Source: Pedosphaera sp. (lineage in GTDB: Bacteria > Verrucomicrobiota > Verrucomicrobiia > Limisphaerales > SXQI01). From it: a stretch of DNA of 58,529 nucleotides. Position numbers and translations under genes: made by a program. How positions within the stretch are numbered: the first letter of the stretch is position 1; every line of letters begins with the position of its first letter. A model generated the notes under the pieces. It was not told where the DNA came from. It saw nothing but the letters and a program-made list of their open reading frames with translations, and did no database searches. Location: assembly GCA_025359965.1 (NCBI GenBank), contig JANYDC010000133.1, forward strand, positions 1 to 58,529, given 5' to 3'. Below are positions 53,474 through 58,529 of the stretch, piece by piece.

Positions 53474-54892
53474 CTACCAAAGCTGGTTTTGTCCCGGTTC
53501 GGCCGAGGGTAACGAACGTGGAATGTTGGGAATCTGCACCGCCTCGGCCTGCTTGAAATCAATTTTTTGGATGTCGATAAAACGGCGAAGAGAGGGCAGA
53601 ACCCGGGCGTCGTAGGAGGCGAGGGCGTCGTTGTAGGCGGTCACTCCTCCAGTCAGGGCTTTGCCCACTTTGCCCCAATACTCCAAAAGTTTCTCCAGGC
53701 GTTTGGCCAGTTCGCGTCCCAGTTCGGCGATTTCTTTGGCGTTTTCCGCGAGGGATTCAGCGCGCCATCCGGCGGCGACGGATTTGAGCAGGGCGATGAG
53801 GGTGGTGGGGGTGGCGATGATGACGCGTTCCTGCATGCTGGCTTCCAGCAGGCTCGGGTCGGCCTGCAATGCGGCACTGTAAAAGCTTTCGCCCGGGAGG
53901 AAAAGGACGACGAATTCCGGGGAATTAGGGAGGTTGTCCCAATAAGCCTTGCGCGCCAGGGCGTTGAATTGGGTGCGGACGGCGGCGGCGTGTTCCAGTA
54001 GTTTGCGAGCTCGGGTTTCGTCGTCGTTGGATTCGATGGCGCTTAGATAAGCTTCAAGCGGCACTTTGGCATCGACCACCACGCATTTACCGCCGGGCAG
54101 TTTCACGACCAGATCAGGCCTAAGGCGACCTTCCTTATCGGCTCCGGGAAGGGTTTGCTGCTCAAAAAAATCACAGTACGAAAGCATCCCAGCCAGTTCC
54201 ACCACGCGGCGCAACTGGAGTTCACCCCAGCGTCCGCGCACAGTCGGGGATCTTAGGGCGCGAGTGAGGGATGCCGTTTCGGACCGCAGGGTCACCTGGG
54301 CTTCGATCAGGGATTTGACATGGGTTTCGAGGGAGGCGTAAGCCCCGGCGCGGGTTTTCTCGATCTCCAGCATGCGGGCATCGACCTTGGCCAGAGATTC
54401 ATGCACTGGCTTGACCACTTCGGCCACTTTTTGAGCGCGGAGGTCGAGTTCCTGCCGGGCTGCCTCCTGGTGTTTGGAGAGGGATTGCTGGGCCAGTTGA
54501 ATGAATGAATCGTTGTTCTGGCGCAGACTGCGGGAGGCCAGTGCTTCAAATGTCTGGGCCAGACGGGTTTGTGCATCCTCGAGAAGGGCCAGTTTCTCGG
54601 CGGAGGTTTTGCGCTCCGCCTCAAGAGTGGCCGTAACTCCGGCTGCTAATTCGCGGGCAACTGCTGAGGAAGACTGCCATTCTGCGCGCTGGCTTTTGGC
54701 TTCCCCCAGTTGCTGCTCCAAAAATTGAGTGGACTGGCGTTGCGCCTCAATTTGCCCTTGAAGCGTGCCGGTGCGGGCTCTGGCCGCAAGCATCGCCATG
54801 ATCCAGCCGATGATCAACCCGATCAGCGCGGCCACAATTGCCACCCAGTAAACCATGCTTCCATTTGGGACCATCCGGCTTTTAAATACCAT
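53474..54892 (-). CDS. rmuC: DNA recombination protein RmuC
   Basis: A 472-residue protein with an N-terminal membrane helix (VAIVAALIGLIIGWIMAML), a long coiled coil (about 45-190, rich in E, A, Q, R), and the RmuC nuclease-like domain: RGRWGELQLRRVVELAGML near 215-235, RPDLVVKLPGGKCVVVDAKVPLEAYL with the catalytic D-x-K near 255-275, FVVLFLPGESFYSAAL, and IATPTTLIALLKSVA. RmuC limits inverted-repeat recombination. Start codons at 54892, 54874 and 54856 are all possible. Divergent from the CRTAC1 gene. Confidence 0.9.
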   Translation of the reverse strand: MVFKSRMVPNGSMVYWVAIVAALIGLIIGWIMAMLAARARTGTLQGQIEAQRQSTQFLEQQLGEAKSQRAEWQSSSAVARELAAGVTATLEAERKTSAEKLALLEDAQTRLAQTFEALASRSLRQNNDSFIQLAQQSLSKHQEAARQELDLRAQKVAEVVKPVHESLAKVDARMLEIEKTRAGAYASLETHVKSLIEAQVTLRSETASLTRALRSPTVRGRWGELQLRRVVELAGMLSYCDFFEQQTLPGADKEGRLRPDLVVKLPGGKCVVVDAKVPLEAYLSAIESNDDETRARKLLEHAAAVRTQFNALARKAYWDNLPNSPEFVVLFLPGESFYSAALQADPSLLEASMQERVIIATPTTLIALLKSVAAGWRAESLAENAKEIAELGRELAKRLEKLLEYWGKVGKALTGGVTAYNDALASYDARVLPSLRRFIDIQKIDFKQAEAVQIPNIPRSLPSAEPGQNQLW

Positions 54893-55003
54893 CGAAAACG
54901 GAGCACAACTTCCGTTGGTTTAGCACGTTGAAAGCAGATCTCGGCTTTGGGCTCGCGCCAAGGCAAGGCATAAGGGTATCGTTTACTCAGCGTTTTACAC
55001 CTT

Positions 55004-57325
55004 GTGCTCATTCCGACCAAATTGCGAGTGCCCTCGGCGCTGTTATTCGTTTGCCTTTCGGTGCTGTTGTTGTGTTTTAGTTTGGATTTGATTCCTCATT
55101 TGTCCACGACTCAGGCTCCGCTGCTCCCTGTTCGGCAGGAGGCCGATATTGAAGCGATTGAGGAATCCGCGAACAGGGGTGTCTGGCGGTTGGAAACTCT
55201 TTCGCACCAATATGGGCATGTAGTTGAGGCATTGTGGGACGAGATCAATCTTTCCACCAACAAGCTTGGCGTTCTGGCAAAGTTGGATTTCAGCGAGATA
55301 CATCTGCCGGGGTGGAAAATGACATCCTCCCTACCGCATGACATTTCCTTTTTTGGCACCAACTCCATGGGTGAAACTCTGGACCACGCAGGTTGGGCGG
55401 CATTGCTTGGGAGGTACGCCGGAGGGGGATGGCGACTTTCCGAGACGGAGTTCCGGCACGTTGCATTCTCATACTCTGCCTCCGCTGGGCAGGCATTCAG
55501 CCGTTTCTATTTTTTGGCTCACCTGACAAATTCCCAGCTGATGGATCGCGCTCAAATCGAGGGCCATTTTTCCGTGACCTGGTCACCATCACAGGGCGAA
55601 AGCAACGAGGTGCGAATTCAGCGCATTGACACTTCCGAGTTAAGCCTCAAGACCAGGGCTGGTCCAGCACCCTTTGCCTTGGTTTATGAGCAGTCCATCG
55701 CACCCTTGCGAAATGCGCACTCCGTTGACCCTTTGCTCATGCACGACTTGGATGGCGACGGCCTTCCTGAAATCATTCTCGCAGGCAAGAATATGGTGCT
55801 CCATCGATTGGACGATGGCAGTTTTCGCGAGTCGCAATTGTGTGATCATCCGCCCGGCCCCATCTACAGCGCGGTGCTGGATGATTTTGATGGGGATGGG
55901 CTGGTGGACCTGCTTTGTTTGAAGGCGGAGGGCTTGGTCCTTTTTAAGGGTGCTCCCGGCGGCAAGTTTCCGAATCTTGAGCTGCTGGTGTGGCCGGCCC
56001 CGCCGGAGTTCGTCTATCCCATGGTGATGACCTCCGGGGACATTGATGGAGATGGGGACTCGGATCTGTTTATAGGTCAGTACAAACTTCCTTACGAGGA
56101 TGGTTCAGTGCCGACGCCTTTCCATAATTCCAATGATGGCTACCCGTCGTTTCTTCTGGTGAATAACGGACATGCTGAATTCACCGATTCAACACATGCG
56201 TCCGGCCTGGAAGCCAAGCGGCATAGGAGGGTTTATAGCAGCTCTTTTGTGGATTGGGATGGGGACGGTCATTTGGACCTTGTGGTGGTGAGCGATTTTT
56301 GTGGCGTTGATCTTTTTCTTGGCAACGGTCGAGGTCAATTCACCGAGGTCACCGCTGATAAAATCGATGAGCCGCACGCCTTCGGTATGGCGCACTCGTT
56401 TTCTGATTTCAATAGTGACGGGATTTTGGATCTATTCGTCTCGGGCATGACTTCGCCTACGGTTGATCGGTTGGAGTCGGCCAGCCTGCATCGGTCCCAC
56501 GGCGCTGGCGAAGAATTCCGAGCTGCAATGGCTGCCGGTAACCGGCTGTATTTGGGCCAGCCCGACCATTCCCTAAGGCAAAATCTCCTGAGCTCGTCGG
56601 CAGCTAGGACGGGATGGACTTGGGGTTGCGCGGCCTTTGACGTGGATAATGATGGATTTACTGATGTTTACGTAGCGAATGGCATGGAAACCAAAAGCAG
56701 GACCAAAGACTACGAGGGGGATTGGTGGCTGCATGACTTGTATGTTACTCCAAGCACCAATGACCAATCAGCTGATGAGTATTTCAAAAAGAAATTTCTG
56801 CGGAACCGTCAAACGGGCTGGTCCTACGGTGGGAACGAAAAGAACCGACTTTTGTTGAATCTCTTCGGCAGCAGCTTTACCGAGGTTGGCCACCTATTTG
56901 GGGTCGCACTTCCTGATGACTCGCGCAACGTGGCAGCCGAGGATTTGGATGGAGATGGCGCCGTGGACTTGATTGTGATTTCTGGCGCCCCACTTCCTAG
57001 CCCCAACCATATCCTGAGGATTTTTCGGAATCAGCTTTCCGGATCAATGAATTGGGTCGGAGTTCGACTTGGTCGTAGGGCCAATTCACAGATGATGGGA
57101 ACCAAAATCACCTGCGTTGCGGGTAATTTGAAGCAGGTGAAAGTCTTAATCAACGGTGATGGGTATCGGACCCAGAATAGCTGCACCGTTCACTTTGGAC
57201 TTGGGACTAACCGCGCGGATCAAATCGTTATTGAGTGGCCCAACGGAGATACCACCAAGATTGACCATCCGATCCCAAGAACCTACCAGAAAGTGAATGC
57301 CCCGACTACAGCTGCTAAGCGTTAG
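55004..57325 (+). CDS. CRTAC1 family protein with FG-GAP/VCBS repeats and ASPIC/UnbV domain
   Basis: A 773-residue exported protein starting with GTG; signal anchor near residues 10-28. Calcium-binding FG-GAP repeats of the type DLDGDGLPEI, DFDGDGLVDLL, DIDGDGDSDLF, DWDGDGHLDLV, DFNSDGILDLF, DVDNDGFTDVY and DLDGDGAVDLI occur at roughly 60-residue spacing from about 245 to 660, forming a seven-bladed propeller. The C-terminal ASPIC/UnbV domain (VGVRLGRRANSQMMGTKI ... VHFGLGTNRADQIVIEWPNG) completes the CRTAC1 pattern. Probably a secreted or cell-surface adhesion protein; enzymatic role unknown. Confidence 0.85.
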   Translation: MLIPTKLRVPSALLFVCLSVLLLCFSLDLIPHLSTTQAPLLPVRQEADIEAIEESANRGVWRLETLSHQYGHVVEALWDEINLSTNKLGVLAKLDFSEIHLPGWKMTSSLPHDISFFGTNSMGETLDHAGWAALLGRYAGGGWRLSETEFRHVAFSYSASAGQAFSRFYFLAHLTNSQLMDRAQIEGHFSVTWSPSQGESNEVRIQRIDTSELSLKTRAGPAPFALVYEQSIAPLRNAHSVDPLLMHDLDGDGLPEIILAGKNMVLHRLDDGSFRESQLCDHPPGPIYSAVLDDFDGDGLVDLLCLKAEGLVLFKGAPGGKFPNLELLVWPAPPEFVYPMVMTSGDIDGDGDSDLFIGQYKLPYEDGSVPTPFHNSNDGYPSFLLVNNGHAEFTDSTHASGLEAKRHRRVYSSSFVDWDGDGHLDLVVVSDFCGVDLFLGNGRGQFTEVTADKIDEPHAFGMAHSFSDFNSDGILDLFVSGMTSPTVDRLESASLHRSHGAGEEFRAAMAAGNRLYLGQPDHSLRQNLLSSSAARTGWTWGCAAFDVDNDGFTDVYVANGMETKSRTKDYEGDWWLHDLYVTPSTNDQSADEYFKKKFLRNRQTGWSYGGNEKNRLLLNLFGSSFTEVGHLFGVALPDDSRNVAAEDLDGDGAVDLIVISGAPLPSPNHILRIFRNQLSGSMNWVGVRLGRRANSQMMGTKITCVAGNLKQVKVLINGDGYRTQNSCTVHFGLGTNRADQIVIEWPNGDTTKIDHPIPRTYQKVNAPTTAAKR

Positions 57326-57354
57326 TCGAGGCATTACAAGGCCGTTGCGTTGCT

Positions 57355-58212
57355 CTAACGAATGTATTGAACTCGTTCGGTGTACCACTTAAGGTCGGCT
57401 TTGATTCCGGCGTCAACTCCGATTGAGCCAATGTTGAGACCTGTAGTAGTTACAGGGATCTTGGAGCGTGCTCCCTGCCATTTCTTGATTTCGGCGTGCC
57501 CGTCGGCAAAAGAAAAGCCGCACGCGCCGTTATGGAGCGATGAGGGATAATCATCCCAATGATCGGTGTTTCCAGAACCAACTACGAAAAAGGCGTCATT
57601 GCTGGAGTCGGGGTGCTCGTCAAGAGTAAGCCAAGTGCTTGCTGGACGAGGTACGTCCGATGTTTTCAAAAATTGGCGCCACGCCTGACCTTCAGCCCAA
57701 CTCCTGCCCGATAGTGTTGCAGAGTTGTTATCTGAACGCCCAAAATAAGCATTCATGGAATTACTACGCATACGGCGGGTCCAGCCCTTCTTTCTTTGGG
57801 CTGCGCTTACTTTGTTGTCCGCCGGGCATTGATAGATGCCCACGGCACCAGCCGTGTAGGGGGCTAACACGCCATTTTTAACCCAAGCGATGTTCGTCAC
57901 GCTGATTGATTGGGTGTCCGTGCCTGCATCCCAAGTCATTACGTTGTTGACCCAGTTATTAAATTTGCCTGAGGAGATGGCTAAAAGAGTATCGGGAATG
58001 GTGAAGTTGTTGGGAACCTTCTCGTTATAGTCACCGGTATACAGATGCCAGCCCAAGACCAATTGTTTGTTGTTGCCCATGCACAGAATTCCCTGTGACT
58101 TGGCTTTGGCCTTGGCAAGTGCGGGCAAGAGCATGCCTGCCAGAATCGCGATGATGGCAATGACCACGAGGAGTTCAATCAGTGTGAACCCACGTTGACG
58201 TGACCTGATCAT
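57355..58212 (-). CDS. prepilin-type protein with N-terminal methylation motif and H-x9-DG
   Basis: 285 residues from ATG 58212, preceded by a perfect AGGAGG (58225-58220). The type IV prepilin leader [28 protein letters not shown] (cut before F, E at +5) is followed by a globular domain with [21 protein letters not shown] and, near the end, the H-x9-DG motif (H in [11 protein letters not shown] in FADGH). Such proteins are numerous in Planctomycetes and Verrucomicrobia and are taken as pseudopilins of type II secretion or pili. Stands alone. Confidence 0.85.
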   Translation of the reverse strand: MIRSRQRGFTLIELLVVIAIIAILAGMLLPALAKAKAKSQGILCMGNNKQLVLGWHLYTGDYNEKVPNNFTIPDTLLAISSGKFNNWVNNVMTWDAGTDTQSISVTNIAWVKNGVLAPYTAGAVGIYQCPADNKVSAAQRKKGWTRRMRSNSMNAYFGRSDNNSATLSGRSWAEGQAWRQFLKTSDVPRPASTWLTLDEHPDSSNDAFFVVGSGNTDHWDDYPSSLHNGACGFSFADGHAEIKKWQGARSKIPVTTTGLNIGSIGVDAGIKADLKWYTERVQYIR

Positions 58213-58529
58213 GAGACGACCTCCTAGAAAGATGACGACGGAGAGACATACACGAATCACGGACAGCGAACCACCACAGTCCCGACACTTCTCCAAGAAG
58301 CGATTCCCGAAGAATTCAAGCGTATCTCAGACCCTCTGAAGGCGAGCCGCAACGAATAAGAAAACAATAGCGCAGACGCATCAGAGAAATCGGTTTAAGA
58401 TCGTGCCTGCCTCATAATCGTTTTGCATCGGAACTGCATCAGTCAACTAATCGCAGATCTATTTCCAACGCGATTTGTGGTCGCAAAAGTCACGATGTGC
58501 GGCGAATGCTCATGTTGTGTGAAATCACA
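58213..58529. other. 317 bases upstream of the prepilin gene
   Basis: Holds the ribosome-binding site and presumably the promoter of the prepilin gene. No open frame, RNA gene or repeat is recognisable before the window ends. Confidence 0.4.
58220..58225 (-). promoter_or_regulatory. AGGAGG ribosome-binding site fixing the prepilin start
   Basis: The minus strand reads AGGAGG, seven bases before the ATG at 58212. This settles the start over the upstream ATG at 58296, which would place 28 residues in front of the prepilin leader. Confidence 0.8.

Noticed and set aside
1..58529. CRISPR array, rRNA or prophage
   Set aside because: No regularly spaced repeats, no rRNA-like sequence and no phage structural genes were seen.

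Overview
The window looks like a chromosome segment of a Verrucomicrobiota bacterium, probably of the Pedosphaera/Limisphaerales kind. I infer this from gene content, not from a database search. The clues are a giant ThuA/SGNH/PVC-type propeller protein with a C-terminal CxxCH haem site, a prepilin-like protein with the H-x9-DG motif, a GldG + DUF4340 ABC block, a CRTAC1/ASPIC protein, a DUF2851 protein, and many exported proteins. Coding density is high, both strands are used, and ATGA/TGATG overlaps are common.

Layout. 1-5.0 kb: a membrane acyltransferase, then (minus) an alpha/beta hydrolase and a large exported zinc metalloprotease broken by a single frameshift. 5.0-7.2 kb: a two-gene Nmad3-Nmad2 cassette (nucleotide-modification-associated domains) flanked on both sides by non-coding DNA with strong inverted repeats. 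7.2-11.6 kb (minus): uppP, a membrane VWA protein and a cysteine desulfurase. 11.6-12.4 kb: a ParD/ParE-type toxin-antitoxin pair preceded by a 9-codon mini-ORF. 12.4-13.9 kb: DUF2851. 13.9-23.6 kb: an HtrA-type protease, then a co-directional ABC ATPase, ABC permease, GldG-like protein, DUF4340 protein and AsmA-like protein. 23.6-32.6 kb: a tightly overlapped run of the ThuA/SGNH/PVC haem protein, bioD, thiH, thiS and a uvrA-like gene. 33.0-36.7 kb: hom-thrC-lysC, the aspartate-to-threonine branch. 36.7-39.9 kb (minus): a small His-rich protein, an exported tyrosine-phosphatase-like protein with a C-terminal haem site, and a DUF885 lipoprotein. 40.0-44.4 kb: a PQQ dehydrogenase with a c-haem site and a beta-helix protein. 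44.4-49.9 kb: a GNAT/FemAB-like enzyme, two small exported proteins, a histone-deacetylase-family enzyme and PolX. 49.9-52.7 kb (minus): a D-apionate-lactonase-like protein coupled by ATGA overlap to a haem-dependent oxidative N-demethylase-like protein. 52.8-54.9 kb: tRNA-His, a small unknown gene, a degraded IS1-like transposase tail, and rmuC. 55.0-58.3 kb: the CRTAC1 protein and the prepilin-like protein.

Most of this is ordinary chromosome. The parts that look least described are the Nmad3-Nmad2 cassette between structured repeats, the phosphatase/cytochrome fusion, the lactonase/demethylase couple, and the haem-protein-bioD-thiH-thiS-uvrA run. No CRISPR array, rRNA, complete insertion sequence or prophage was recognised. 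Functions are assigned from motifs and remembered family signatures; no search was run.
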